Shown: positions 9,960 to 19,312, numbered from the stretch's first letter. The stretch is DNA of 64,000 nucleotides from CAVTTH01 sp963737545 (GCA_963737545.1 CAVTTH010000003.1:1488001-1552000), one strand, 5' to 3'. The notes: a model not told the origin generated them from the letters alone. A program made the numbers and translations.

Positions 9960-10715
9960 ATGTTTATCGCGACGATTCGGCGGTGCGGAATTGTGCTTGT
10001 GCTCATGCTGGCGAGCAGTGCCCGTGCCGTTGGAGTTCCTGATGATTGCAGCCAGTTGATCGTCGGTATCGCGCCGGATTGGAATTCGATGCATGGGCAC
10101 ATTCAACTTTTTGAGCGATCCAGAGGAGGCGACTGGTCGGCCGTTGGCCAATCCTTTCCAGTGTTGTTTGGAAAGAAGGGGCTGGCGTGGGGCAGCGGTC
10201 TGGCTGGCCAGGGCGAATCCGGTTTGCGAAAAGAGGAACGCGATGGGCGCGCCCCGGCCGGAGTTTTCCACATCGGGAAGATTTATACCTACGACGCGCA
10301 GTTGCCGCCGGGCGCCGACTATCCATTTCATCAAGTCACGACTGCGGATGCCTGGGTCGATGATCTCAAGAATCCTGATTACAATCGCTTCGTCACAATC
10401 GATGATCCGGCGCATCCACCGCCCTGGTTTCAGAAAGCCAAGATGCGTCACAACGATTTTGCCTATCGTTGGCTGGTCGAGATCCGTCACAATTCCGATC
10501 CGCCGGTGCCCGGCGCGGGCAGCGCGATTTTTTTTCACATCCGGCGGGGAGTCAATCGACCGACCGCGGGCTGTACGACAATGGCGGAACCGGATCTCGT
10601 GCGGATAATCTCGTGGCTTCGCGCGGTAAAAAATCCTTGTTATGCGCTGTTGCCATCCGCGGCATATCGCGATAAGCGTAACGAATGGAAGCTGCCGGCA
10701 TTACCGAGATTTTAA
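9960..10715 (+). CDS. Secreted L,D-transpeptidase family protein
   Basis: 251 residues from ATG 9960; a TTG two codons upstream is a weaker alternative. An N-terminal signal peptide of about 24 residues ends near SSARAVG. The YkuD-type catalytic motif appears as FFHIRRGVNRPTAGCTTM at about residues 188-205, giving the His and the nucleophilic Cys expected of L,D-transpeptidases. These enzymes crosslink peptidoglycan or attach proteins to it in the periplasm. Family members usually show SxGC; here the residue pair before GC is TA. The gene diverges from the TMTC-like gene. Confidence 0.75.
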   Translation: MFIATIRRCGIVLVLMLASSARAVGVPDDCSQLIVGIAPDWNSMHGHIQLFERSRGGDWSAVGQSFPVLFGKKGLAWGSGLAGQGESGLRKEERDGRAPAGVFHIGKIYTYDAQLPPGADYPFHQVTTADAWVDDLKNPDYNRFVTIDDPAHPPPWFQKAKMRHNDFAYRWLVEIRHNSDPPVPGAGSAIFFHIRRGVNRPTAGCTTMAEPDLVRIISWLRAVKNPCYALLPSAAYRDKRNEWKLPALPRF

Positions 10716-10780
10716 AGTCCTCGTTTTGCTTTTGCGTCCACGCCTGATCTACCTTAGCGTCTGCGTCATTACGAAATTTC

Positions 10781-11086
10781 ATGAGAAAACGACCCAACCC
10801 CGATTCTGAACCGAACATCAAACGCATCGATACCAAGCCGCGCGCCGCGAAACAAACGCATGGTTTCCAAGTCCATTTTCTTCGCGGGCAGGAAATGGTG
10901 ACCAAAATGTTCAGCGATGCTGTGCATGGCGGGAAAGAAGCGGCCCGCCGCGCTGCGCGGAAATTCAAGCGCCAGACGATGGCCGATCTGCCTGATCGCA
11001 CTCATCGGACTGCGGCAAAATCGACTCGGAAGAAGGCCTCGGCTCGACGAAGGGCTCCGGCGTCGAGGAAACGGAAGAAGAAATAA
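10781..11086 (+). CDS. Small basic protein with AP2-like segment
   Basis: A 101-residue, very basic protein. Residues ~25-63 (HGFQVHFLRG, then GGKEAARRAARKFK) match the strand-strand-strand-helix pattern of AP2/integrase-type DNA-binding domains. The tail is almost entirely Lys, Arg, Ala and Ser, like histone-like tails. It may bind DNA or RNA; no function can be assigned. A minus-strand open frame covers the same bases but has no recognisable domain. The gene converges on the rsmA-NUDIX gene. Confidence 0.5.
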   Translation: MRKRPNPDSEPNIKRIDTKPRAAKQTHGFQVHFLRGQEMVTKMFSDAVHGGKEAARRAARKFKRQTMADLPDRTHRTAAKSTRKKASARRRAPASRKRKKK

Positions 11087-11096
11087 GCCGCCGCCG

Positions 11097-12464
11097 CTAG
11101 ACCGACGGCCGATCGTTGCTGGCGCTGGACTCGGAGTGCTGCTGATAGCTCCGCCAGCATTCGATGAATCCCGGCGCGAACTCTTCCGGTCGCGCGCGAA
11201 TCCAATCTGTCACCAGATTGGTCGGGAAAAAGGAACCATGGTCGATCTCCGCCGGGGCCAGGCAAAATGGGCCCTCGTGGAGGGCGCGGTAAAGCCAGAT
11301 AAATTCCTGTCCGGTCTGTTCCGAGGCTCCCAGTTTGACCAGACGCTCCAGCTGCGCGGTCACGCCCAGTTCTTCGTGCAGCTCCCGGTGGGCAGCGGCG
11401 TCGTATTCTTCCCCCGCATCAACATGCCCCGCCGCGCTCGAATCCCATCGCAGCGGATGACGGTCCTTGCCCCGGGAGCGCAGTTGCAAAAAAACCTCCC
11501 CCGCCCGGTTAAAAATGAGGATGTGGACAGCGCGATGGCGCAAGTTATCCCCATGCACTTCCTGGCGGGATGCGGTGCCCATCACCCGGTCCTGCTCGTC
11601 CACCACGGGAAAGCGTTCGGACTTGACTCGCCCGGAATCTGGAGCGCTTGACGGCTGGATGATGTTTGAGAGGGCGATCCACTGCGCCAGCGAAAGTTCC
11701 TCCGCGCGTGCCTTTGGTTTAATGCCAATCTCTGGCACGACTTTCTCCCAATCAGGAATTTCGCTGCGAAGCAACTTTTGCAGCTGCTTGCGACGCTGGG
11801 AAAAACCAGTGCGGACGAGCCTTGTGAAAGCGTCGCGAGAATATTCCGGCCCTTCGTCTGGCCTCTTCGGGATCAAGCGCACGAGAGCGGAATCGACTTC
11901 GGGTTGCGGCAGAAACACCGTCGGCGGAATTGTCCGCAAGTAATCCACTCGGTAACGCGATTGCACGAGGAGCGTGAGCGCGCCGTAGTCGCCTTCGCCG
12001 GGTTTTGCGGAAAGTCGCCGCGCCATTTCCTTTTGTAACATGAACATCCATAGAGAAATCGGACTTGGTTGCTCGATGAACTTGAGCAGCAATTGACTGG
12101 AAACGTAGTAGGGGAGGTTGCCGAAACATTTTACTCGAGGCTGCGCGTAAAGGCTGCGGAGATCAAAATCCAGCGCATCGGCGTGCAGCACTTCCAGGCG
12201 CGGGCTGGCAAAACGCTTGCGCAAAAAATTTACCAGTCGTGCGTCCTTTTCGATTGCAAGAACTCGCGCGCCCGACCGAAGGGCCAGGTTCGTCAAGGCT
12301 CCGAGTCCCGGGCCAATTTCGACCGCGTAATCACGGGGCTCGAGCTCCAGGTTGTCGATAATCCAACGAGCCAGATTTCCATCGTGGAGAAAGTTCTGGC
12401 CCAGACTCTTCATCGGGTTGACGCGAATCTCGCGAAGCGTTTCGTCGATTTCAGAGAGGTTCAT
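11097..12464 (-). CDS. rsmA: 16S rRNA dimethyladenosine transferase RsmA fused to a NUDIX hydrolase
   Basis: 455 residues from ATG 12464 (MNLSEIDETL); a GTG at 12494 could add ten residues. Residues ~1-270 are RsmA/KsgA: SLGQNFLHD at the N-terminus, the SAM-binding IGPGLGALT, the catalytic NLPYYVSS and the C-terminal helical domain with TGFSQRRKQL. This enzyme dimethylates two adjacent adenines at the 3' end of 16S rRNA. Residues ~285-440 are a NUDIX hydrolase with a complete Nudix box (starting GHVDAGEE and ending REUHEELGV), closest in pattern to the YfcD/isopentenyl-diphosphate isomerase type. No stop or frame break separates the two, so this is a real fusion. Standard RsmA is about 270 residues. 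Confidence 0.9.
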   Translation of the reverse strand: MNLSEIDETLREIRVNPMKSLGQNFLHDGNLARWIIDNLELEPRDYAVEIGPGLGALTNLALRSGARVLAIEKDARLVNFLRKRFASPRLEVLHADALDFDLRSLYAQPRVKCFGNLPYYVSSQLLLKFIEQPSPISLWMFMLQKEMARRLSAKPGEGDYGALTLLVQSRYRVDYLRTIPPTVFLPQPEVDSALVRLIPKRPDEGPEYSRDAFTRLVRTGFSQRRKQLQKLLRSEIPDWEKVVPEIGIKPKARAEELSLAQWIALSNIIQPSSAPDSGRVKSERFPVVDEQDRVMGTASRQEVHGDNLRHRAVHILIFNRAGEVFLQLRSRGKDRHPLRWDSSAAGHVDAGEEYDAAAHRELHEELGVTAQLERLVKLGASEQTGQEFIWLYRALHEGPFCLAPAEIDHGSFFPTNLVTDWIRARPEEFAPGFIECWRSYQQHSESSASNDRPSV

Positions 12465-12507
12465 GAATACGTCACTGACCGGGAAATTCGGCACCCAGCC
12501 ATCGCCC

Positions 12508-12563
12508 TTTTGTTCACAAAAACCATGTGAACAAAACGCGTCGAGACGCCGTTCTTATTCACA
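12508..12563. promoter_or_regulatory. Palindrome with DnaA-box-like sites upstream of rsmA
   Basis: A perfect 11-bp inverted repeat (TTTTGTTCACA at 12508-12518, complement at 12526-12536, 7-bp spacer) lies in the promoter region of the rsmA-NUDIX gene. A TTATTCACA at 12555-12563, which fits the DnaA-box form TTATNCACA, follows, and then an AT-rich stretch. Each palindrome arm contains TTGTTCACA, one base off a DnaA box. It could be an operator or a DnaA-responsive promoter; I cannot tell which. Confidence 0.4.
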
Positions 12564-12601
12564 AGTTATTAACCCTGTCGCCGGTTCCTTTTTGCAAGCT
12601 G

Positions 12602-13792
12602 TTACTTCGCGCGAGCTGTGGCCTTTCGACCCTTTCCGAGGCGGGTCTGTCGAACCGGCTTCTTTCGGCTCGCGAGGTACATCCGGCGAGCGTCTCTCAA
12701 CGAGAGGCCCTCGATGAAATAGGTAATCGATGCGCGGCCGATCGCATAAGTGCCAGCACCCGCCACCATGCCGCAAACGACATTTCCCCAACCGGGAAAG
12801 AACTTTAGAACTACGCGAGTTCCTTCGCGCAACAACATGCCCGCGCCCACATTCGCTCCGAGCGCGGCGATGAACTCCGTCGCCGCGCGAACGCTCCGTT
12901 CGCGGCCGCTGATATACATGATGCCGGAGACCATGACCAGCTGCAGCGCAGTCAGAATGGGAAGATCGGCCAAAGGAATCGGTTGAGCGCCAATGGCGGT
13001 ACAAATCGCGCTGGTCGATTTCACCAGCATCTGCGCGATCTTAACCTGGGCTTCTCGATCGCGGGAGACGCGAATCATTTCTACACGCGCCTTGTTCGGC
13101 AAGTGTTCGACGACTAGCACCATCAAGCGTTTTGCTTCCGCATGCGATGTCTCACCGGTCCAGGCGACGAGAGGGACATCAACAATTTGCAGCAGTCGCT
13201 TGCGAATCAACAAACCGGACGCGAATGCCTTGAGGAGCTTCGATTCCGCATCTGCGTGAGTCGCGCCGTTGTGATCCCGGGCGGACGCGCGCTGAGTATC
13301 ACGACAAATGATTCCGATTACTTTCGCCGCGGCGCCTGCTTCATCGTTCCACGCCAGAAATGAGTCGAGATTTTCTACTTCGCGCTCCTGCGGCAAACTG
13401 TCGTGTCCGCAATCCGCGAGAAAGAAAAAGATGTCCGCGGGTTGGTCCTTTAGCTGATCCCGAATGTTCGCACGCGCCACGTCATCGGCACCGCGTGCGT
13501 CGAGAATCGCGATCGTTCCATGCTCGTCGACAGTGAATTCCTGCCAGCGAAAAATCTCCGACAGAACTGCGCGACTTTCTTCGGGCCGCTGTGAAGCGAA
13601 AAGCGCGGGGACAATTTCCTGGACCGGCAACCTGCTCGATCCGACCAAAACAAATCGCGGCGGACGTTGTTGAAGAAACAATTCCTTGAGCGGAGTCAAT
13701 TCGCTCAGAATGGGCTTTTGAATCGTGGCCGGCAGCTTGCCAACGAACCCTTCGAGGCGCTCGATGAGGTGCAGAAGCAGGGGCTGATTCAT
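12602..13792 (-). CDS. DUF697-domain protein with a degenerate GTPase-like N-terminus
   Basis: 396 residues. The N-terminal half looks like a P-loop GTPase fold (strand FVLV then GSSRLPVQE at ~51-59), but the Walker A Lys and Ser/Thr are absent. The C-terminal half (~250-370) has the hydrophobic helices and Ala/Gly-rich pattern of DUF697, a membrane-associating domain linked to YcjF-type proteins. The last ~25 residues are very basic. The protein is probably peripheral or integral at the inner membrane. The function is unknown. It lies upstream of rsmA on the same strand, separated by the palindrome. Confidence 0.65.
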   Translation of the reverse strand: MNQPLLLHLIERLEGFVGKLPATIQKPILSELTPLKELFLQQRPPRFVLVGSSRLPVQEIVPALFASQRPEESRAVLSEIFRWQEFTVDEHGTIAILDARGADDVARANIRDQLKDQPADIFFFLADCGHDSLPQEREVENLDSFLAWNDEAGAAAKVIGIICRDTQRASARDHNGATHADAESKLLKAFASGLLIRKRLLQIVDVPLVAWTGETSHAEAKRLMVLVVEHLPNKARVEMIRVSRDREAQVKIAQMLVKSTSAICTAIGAQPIPLADLPILTALQLVMVSGIMYISGRERSVRAATEFIAALGANVGAGMLLREGTRVVLKFFPGWGNVVCGMVAGAGTYAIGRASITYFIEGLSLRDARRMYLASRKKPVRQTRLGKGRKATARAK

Positions 13793-13900
13793 GATGTCGG
13801 TTAATTCATAACTGCCGGTGTTTTTTCCGAATGCAAGAGCGCGAATACCCGCCGCGGGAATTCGTTTTCATTCCCCTCGGCTCGCGCTTATAACCTGAGC

Positions 13901-15886
13901 ATGAGTTTGAACATCGAAATTCTCTCGCGCGCAGCGAACGAAGCGCGCGGTTTATGCATGGACGCGGTGCAAGCCTCGAAATCCGGGCATCTCGGCCTAC
14001 CGCTCGGTTGCGCAGAAATGGGCGCCGTTCTCTACGGCTACGCCTTGAAGCATAATCCCGATAAACCGCGCTGGATTGGGCGAGACTATTTCATTCTCTC
14101 GGCCGGGCACGGGAGCATGTTCCTTTACGCCTGGTTGCATCTCAGCGGCTACAAGCTGTCGATGGAAGAGATCAAACGCTTCCGTCAACTTCACAGCAAG
14201 ACACCAGGCCATCCGGAGTTTTTTGAAACGCCGGGAGTTGAGTGTACCACCGGACCGCTCGGTCAGGGAGTGGGCAACGCCGTCGGCATCGCGATGGCCG
14301 CGAAAATGGCGGCAGCCCGTTTCAATACTCCCGCGCACCGAATCTTCGATCAACACGTGATCTGTCTCGCCGGCGACGGATGTCTTCAGGAAGGCGTTTC
14401 CGCCGAAGCGAGCGCGTTCGCCGGGCACTTCGGCCTCGATAACCTGATTCTCATCTACGACTCAAACGCGGTCACGCTCGATGCCATGGCGAAGGCCACG
14501 CAAAGCGAAGACACGAGAAAACGCTTCGAGGCCTACGGGTTTGACGTCCAGGAAGTTGAAGGCGCCGATATGCAGCAGTTTCTCGACGCACTCAACACCG
14601 CAAAGGAGCGCGATGACGGGAAGCCGCAGATGATCATTGCGCACACTTTGATCGGCAAAGGAATCCCGGAAGTCGCCGGCACGCATAAGGCTCACGGGGA
14701 AGCTGGCGCAAAATTTGTGGATGAAGCGCGCAAGAACCTCGGGTTACCGGCCGAGCATTACTTTGTCTCCAGCGAAGTGCGCGAATATTTCAGTGATCAC
14801 AAAAAGAAGCTACTGGCGGATTACGATCGCTGGGAAAAATCCTACAATGACTGGCGCACGAAATTTCCGGACAACGCGCAGCTGTTAGACGACGCGATCG
14901 AGAAAAGAGTTCCGAGGAATCTCCTGGAGAAAATTCCAGTATTTCCCTCCGATGCGAAACTCGCCACCCGTAAGGCAGGCAGTGAAGTCTTGCAGCCTTT
15001 GGCGAAAGAAATGCCCTTGCTGATCAGCGGCAGCGCCGATCTGCATGGCTCGACGTTGAATTACATCGAAGGCGAGGGCGATTTCACGCGCGACAATCCC
15101 AGCGGTCGCAACATCCACTTTGGCATTCGTGAACATGGAATGTGCGCGATCATGAACGGCGTGGGCTATCACGGCATCTTCCGCGCATCCGGCGCGACCT
15201 TCATGGTCTTTGCCGATTACTGCCGCGCTGCCATCCGCCTCGCAGCGCTCTCGAGGCTACCGAACATCTACATCTTCACGCACGACTCGATTGGCGTAGG
15301 AGAAGACGGGCCCACGCATGAGCCCGTGGAAACCGTGAGCAGTTTGCGCTTGATCAGGCAGCTCGACGTCATTCGTCCGGCTGATCCCGAAGAAACTGCC
15401 GGCGCGTTCGCGGCCGCGGCCCAACGCATCGACGGCCCGACCATGCTTTCGCTTACCCGGCAAACTGTCCCGATGTTGAGTGAGATCGATGTGAAAACGC
15501 GTCGCGAAGGTGTGGCGCGCGGTGCGTATGTGGCGAAACGCGAAACCGGCAAACTGGATCTGATCATTCTTTCGTGTGGAAGCGAGCTTCAGCACGCGCT
15601 GGCCGCGGCGAAGGAACTGGGCGATGGGACACGCGTTGTTTCCGTGCCGTGCTTCGAGCGTTTCGAACGCGAATCAGAAAAATATCGCGAAGAGGTCTTG
15701 CCGAAATCGTGCCGGCGCCGGGTAGCGATTGAAGCCGGCGTTCCCGAACTCTGGTATCACTATGTCGGGCTCGATGGAAAAGTGATCGGCCTGAATCGCT
15801 TTGGTCTGAGCGCGCCGGGCGATCAGGTCATGAAAGAATTGGGCATCGACGCGAAACATGTCGTCGAGGCGGCGAAGTCGCTCTAG
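13901..15886 (+). CDS. tkt: Transketolase
   Basis: 661 residues, the normal full length. The thiamine-diphosphate motif begins GDGCLQEG and continues to a downstream Asn-rich end (IYDSN). The N-terminal half also carries KSGHLGLPLG and TTGPLGQG; the C-terminal pyrimidine domain carries GIREHGM and HDSIGVGEDGPTH. The enzyme transfers two-carbon ketol units in the non-oxidative pentose phosphate pathway in the cytoplasm. The gene converges on dnaB; the two stop codons share the palindrome CTAG at 15883-15886. Confidence 0.95.
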   Translation: MSLNIEILSRAANEARGLCMDAVQASKSGHLGLPLGCAEMGAVLYGYALKHNPDKPRWIGRDYFILSAGHGSMFLYAWLHLSGYKLSMEEIKRFRQLHSKTPGHPEFFETPGVECTTGPLGQGVGNAVGIAMAAKMAAARFNTPAHRIFDQHVICLAGDGCLQEGVSAEASAFAGHFGLDNLILIYDSNAVTLDAMAKATQSEDTRKRFEAYGFDVQEVEGADMQQFLDALNTAKERDDGKPQMIIAHTLIGKGIPEVAGTHKAHGEAGAKFVDEARKNLGLPAEHYFVSSEVREYFSDHKKKLLADYDRWEKSYNDWRTKFPDNAQLLDDAIEKRVPRNLLEKIPVFPSDAKLATRKAGSEVLQPLAKEMPLLISGSADLHGSTLNYIEGEGDFTRDNPSGRNIHFGIREHGMCAIMNGVGYHGIFRASGATFMVFADYCRAAIRLAALSRLPNIYIFTHDSIGVGEDGPTHEPVETVSSLRLIRQLDVIRPADPEETAGAFAAAAQRIDGPTMLSLTRQTVPMLSEIDVKTRREGVARGAYVAKRETGKLDLIILSCGSELQHALAAAKELGDGTRVVSVPCFERFERESEKYREEVLPKSCRRRVAIEAGVPELWYHYVGLDGKVIGLNRFGLSAPGDQVMKELGIDAKHVVEAAKSL

Positions 15887-17385
15887 AAAGCCTCGTCCGA
15901 TTCGACTACGTCTTCGGCGCGATCTTCGAAGCGCGTGAAGTCCTTCAGGAAAGTGAGTTTGACCTCCCCGATGGGGCCATTGCGTTGCTTCGCGATGATC
16001 AGTTCCGCCTTGCCTTCCAATTCTTTCCTTTCGTCATCTGAGTCAGCGTAGTACTCCTCGCGAATCAGCAGTCCGACCAGATCAGCATCCTGTTCGATCG
16101 AGCCTGACTCACGGAGATCCGCCAGCCGGGGGATACCTTTGCCGCTGCCGGTTCGGTTCTCAGGATTACGATTCAATTGCGCCACGACCACGATCGGAAT
16201 CTTCAGCTCCTTCGCCAAACCCTTGAGTCCCGCTGAGATTTCTGAAATCTCGAGCTGGCGATTATCCTGCGCCCGGCGCGTTGTCGACCTGAGGAGCTGC
16301 AAATAATCGATCACGACCAATTGGATATCGTGCTGCGCCTTCAGTCGCCGCGCCTTGGCCCGCATTTCGAGAATGCTGAGCGAGGCGGTGTCATCAATGA
16401 AGATTTTGGCTTCAGCCAATTTCGAGGCCGCGTAGGTCAATTTCGAAAAATCTGTTTCCGCCAGAAATCCATCGCGTGTCTTGGCCAGATTAACTCGCGC
16501 TCTGGAGCAGAGCATTCGCTGGACGAGCTGCTGCGCGCTCATCTCCAGGCTGAAAATTGCCACCGGCAGCCTGAGCTGAATTCCCACATGTTCGGCGATA
16601 TTCATGGCCAGCGCCGTTTTTCCCATGCTCGGTCTGGCCGCGATGACGATCATCTCCGAGGAATGCAAACCGCTCGTCAGTTTGTCGAAGTCTCGATAGC
16701 CGGTCGATAGACCTGTAATTGCCCCTTTGTTTTCAAAGAGTTTTTCGATCGATTCCAGAGTGGTCATGACCTGCTCTTTCATCGAGAGCATCTGGCCCTT
16801 GAAACGGTCTTCTCCGACGCTGAGAATTTTCTGTTCTACTTCATCGAGCAGGCTGTTGACCTCCTCCTGTTCCTCAAAGGCGCGGCGAACGCTTTCCGTC
16901 GCCGCCGCGATGATCTGGCGCAAAATGTATTTGTCGCGAACGATCTCGAGGTAATAGCCAACATTTGCCGCCGTCGGGACAAACGTGAACAGACTCGTGA
17001 CGAACGAAGCGCCGCCGACGGTTTCGAGCAGATTCCGGTCGCGGAGAATTTGCGTGAACGTGATCAGATCGATGCCCTGGCCGGCGTTCCAGAGCTCCAC
17101 CAGAACATCATAAATTGTCTGATGCGCCGGAATGTAGAAATACTCGGCGTTAATCTTCTCGACGCACTCCGCGATAATCTCGCGCGGAGAGATAAGCATC
17201 GAGCCGAGGACGCCCTGTTCTGCTTCTACGCTATGGGGCAGTGTCCGGTGAACATCCTGCGAAGAACCTGTGAGTGACTCACCGTTGCGCGGGCCGCCAT
17301 TCTTTGCCGGCCAGCCTCGGCCGGGCACTTTGCCCGATTCTCTACGAGGCTTCTCACCTATCCCGGAGGACGGTTGAGTCGCCAT
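15883..17385 (-). CDS. dnaB: Replicative DNA helicase DnaB
   Basis: 500 residues. After a ~50-residue basic, Gly-rich N-terminal tail comes the DnaB N-terminal helical domain (PHSVEAEQGVLGSM) and then the RecA-like hexameric helicase domain with Walker A ARPSMGKT and the Walker B-like VVIDYLQLL. The C-terminus carries LADLRESGSIEQDAD. It unwinds DNA ahead of the replisome. The gene starts immediately after the rplI stop with no gap, consistent with an rplI-dnaB transcription unit, an arrangement common in bacteria. Confidence 0.95.
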   Translation of the reverse strand: MATQPSSGIGEKPRRESGKVPGRGWPAKNGGPRNGESLTGSSQDVHRTLPHSVEAEQGVLGSMLISPREIIAECVEKINAEYFYIPAHQTIYDVLVELWNAGQGIDLITFTQILRDRNLLETVGGASFVTSLFTFVPTAANVGYYLEIVRDKYILRQIIAAATESVRRAFEEQEEVNSLLDEVEQKILSVGEDRFKGQMLSMKEQVMTTLESIEKLFENKGAITGLSTGYRDFDKLTSGLHSSEMIVIAARPSMGKTALAMNIAEHVGIQLRLPVAIFSLEMSAQQLVQRMLCSRARVNLAKTRDGFLAETDFSKLTYAASKLAEAKIFIDDTASLSILEMRAKARRLKAQHDIQLVVIDYLQLLRSTTRRAQDNRQLEISEISAGLKGLAKELKIPIVVVAQLNRNPENRTGSGKGIPRLADLRESGSIEQDADLVGLLIREEYYADSDDERKELEGKAELIIAKQRNGPIGEVKLTFLKDFTRFEDRAEDVVESDEAF

Positions 17386-17922
17386 TTACTTTTGTTCGGT
17401 GCGCTTTCGAGTTGGACGAGCTTTCGCGTGGGATTCCGCATCCGTCGCGTCAGCTCGGGTTTCTTCAGTCGATGATTTCACCAGGAAACGAAATGTCGCG
17501 ATGACGTCGTGATGCAATTTGATCCCGACCTCGTGTTCTCCGGTCGTCTTGATCGGATGTTCCAGGACAACCTTGTGCCGGTCGATCTCGTGCCCGATTT
17601 CGTTCTTGAGCCGGGTGACGATGTCCTGGGCCGTAATGGAACCGAAAGCCTTGCCGGTTTCACCGGTCTCGAGCGTGAAGATGATCCTGGTCTTGCCGAT
17701 GCGGCGCGAGATTTCTTCGGCTTCGTTAAGCTCGGCTGCTTCGCGCGCCGCTCGTTTCGCTTTCAAATTATCGAGTTGACGCATCGTAGCTGGTGTCACC
17801 TCGAAAGCTTTGCCATGAGGAAGCAAAAAATTGCGGGCATAACCGCGGCGAACTTTTACCACATCCGCCTCCGCTCCGAGTCCGGGAATGTTTTCGGTGA
17901 GAATGATTTCGGTGGAAGGCAT
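17386..17922 (-). CDS. rplI: 50S ribosomal protein L9
   Basis: I start at ATG 17922 (MPSTEIILTENIPGLG), the canonical L9 beginning; a TTG at 17964 is an unlikely alternative. The 178 residues include the N-terminal rRNA-binding domain (VKVRRGYARNFLLPHGKA), the long connecting helix and the C-terminal domain. L9 is usually about 148 residues; the extra ~30 here are a charged, low-complexity C-terminal tail (rich in Thr, Ala, Lys, Arg). The gene abuts dnaB. Confidence 0.95.
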   Translation of the reverse strand: MPSTEIILTENIPGLGAEADVVKVRRGYARNFLLPHGKAFEVTPATMRQLDNLKAKRAAREAAELNEAEEISRRIGKTRIIFTLETGETGKAFGSITAQDIVTRLKNEIGHEIDRHKVVLEHPIKTTGEHEVGIKLHHDVIATFRFLVKSSTEETRADATDAESHAKARPTRKRTEQK

Positions 17923-18007
17923 ATCAAAAATTGGCTTTGCCGCGAGCGGATCGTTGCGATTCAAAAGTCCGATGCGGATGCGACTAGAACTCCGCCAACG
18001 AATATTG

Positions 18008-19312
18008 TCAACCTATTCCGATTTCTCGATACCAATCGGCGCGTGTGAGCGGCAGATTTGTTCGGCCTTCGGCGTCGCTTTTCGCAAGCAGTGTTTGATA
18101 AATCGCCATCTGTCCGCTCCGGAATCCGTAGGCTGATCCAGCCAGGTAAAGCCGCCAGATTCGGAAGGTGGCCTCGTCAACGAATGCCAATGCCTCCGCG
18201 TGATGAGCGTCCAGCCGTTTGAGCCAATGTCGAACCGTCAGCGCATAATGTTCGCGCAGATTTTCGAGATCACGGATCTCGAAGCCGACTGATTCAGCTG
18301 CTTGGAGCAGGAGAGGAACTGCCGGAATATCGCCGTCGGGAAAAACATAATGCTCGATGAACGATCCGTCGCGATTGTCCGGTCGCGCCACAACACTTTC
18401 GCCGATGGCATGATTCAGAAAAACGCCGCCGGGTTTCAGCGCCGCATGGGCCGCTCCAAAATAATCCGGTAGCCGTTCCCGTCCCACATGTTCGGACATG
18501 CCGACGCTGACGATGGCGTCGTACATCTCACCGTCAGCGGAAATTTCTCGGTAATCGCGCAACTCGATGGCGGCTTTGTCTTGCAGTCCTGCCTCGTCGA
18601 TGCGATCGCGGGCCACTTCAATTTGTCGTTCGCTCAGGTTAGTTCCAACGGCATGAACGCCGAAATGCGTCGCTGCATGAATGACCAGGCCGCCCCAGCC
18701 GCAACCGATATCGAGCAGGCGCTGGCCGGGCTGCAGACGCAGCTTGCGGCAGATGTAATCCAGCTTGCGTTCCTGCGCGCGCTCAAGCGAATCGTCTGGA
18801 AAGGCGAAGTAGGCGCACGAATAAATCATCCGTTGATCGAGCCAGAGCCGGAAAAAGTCGTTCGACAAATCATAGTGAAAGGTTGCGGCATCACGATCGC
18901 GCTCCGGAGAATGCAAAACTCCGGGAAGAATCATGGAGGCGGCAGCGCGGAGTTTCGAAGTGCCCACCTGCTTCAGCAGAGCGCCGGCCAGCTTCAATTT
19001 TGATCTCACATCCTCACGGCGTGTGAGAAGAAAATCGACGATGTCGAATGCCGCCTCGATGTCGCCTTCGATGTCGAAATCGTTGTGCAGATACGCTTCC
19101 GCCAAACCGACCTCGGTTCCCGGTAAAAACATCTGCGCGAGAGAATGGGGACTGCGAAGCACGACGGTCGCTTCGCGGGGTCGCTCGTCGGGCCATCGCG
19201 CACCATTCCAGAGCCGAAATCCTATCCGCTCCAGACAGCAGTCGGCGAAAATTTCTTTCAGCGTGGAAATCGTCCGCCCTTCTGCCGTGCCTTCCGTGAC
19301 TGCCTGCATCAT
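18008..19312 (-). CDS. cfa: Cyclopropane-fatty-acyl-phospholipid synthase family protein
   Basis: 434 residues (ATG 19312; an adjacent ATG at 19309 is possible). The methyltransferase core shows the SAM motif LLDIGCGWGG, followed by VGTNLSERQIEVA and SVGMSEHVG, hallmarks of the CFA synthase/mycolic acid cyclopropane synthase family. The N-terminal lipid-binding part (~1-130) precedes it, with YSCAYF just before the SAM fold. It transfers a methylene group from SAM onto unsaturated acyl chains of membrane phospholipids. Confidence 0.88.
   Translation of the reverse strand: MMQAVTEGTAEGRTISTLKEIFADCCLERIGFRLWNGARWPDERPREATVVLRSPHSLAQMFLPGTEVGLAEAYLHNDFDIEGDIEAAFDIVDFLLTRREDVRSKLKLAGALLKQVGTSKLRAAASMILPGVLHSPERDRDAATFHYDLSNDFFRLWLDQRMIYSCAYFAFPDDSLERAQERKLDYICRKLRLQPGQRLLDIGCGWGGLVIHAATHFGVHAVGTNLSERQIEVARDRIDEAGLQDKAAIELRDYREISADGEMYDAIVSVGMSEHVGRERLPDYFGAAHAALKPGGVFLNHAIGESVVARPDNRDGSFIEHYVFPDGDIPAVPLLLQAAESVGFEIRDLENLREHYALTVRHWLKRLDAHHAEALAFVDEATFRIWRLYLAGSAYGFRSGQMAIYQTLLAKSDAEGRTNLPLTRADWYREIGIG

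Noticed and set aside
12495..12601. Chromosome origin near the DnaA-like boxes
   Set aside because: Only three imperfect or single boxes in a ~107-bp gap, no dnaA or dnaN nearby and no longer AT-rich unwinding region.
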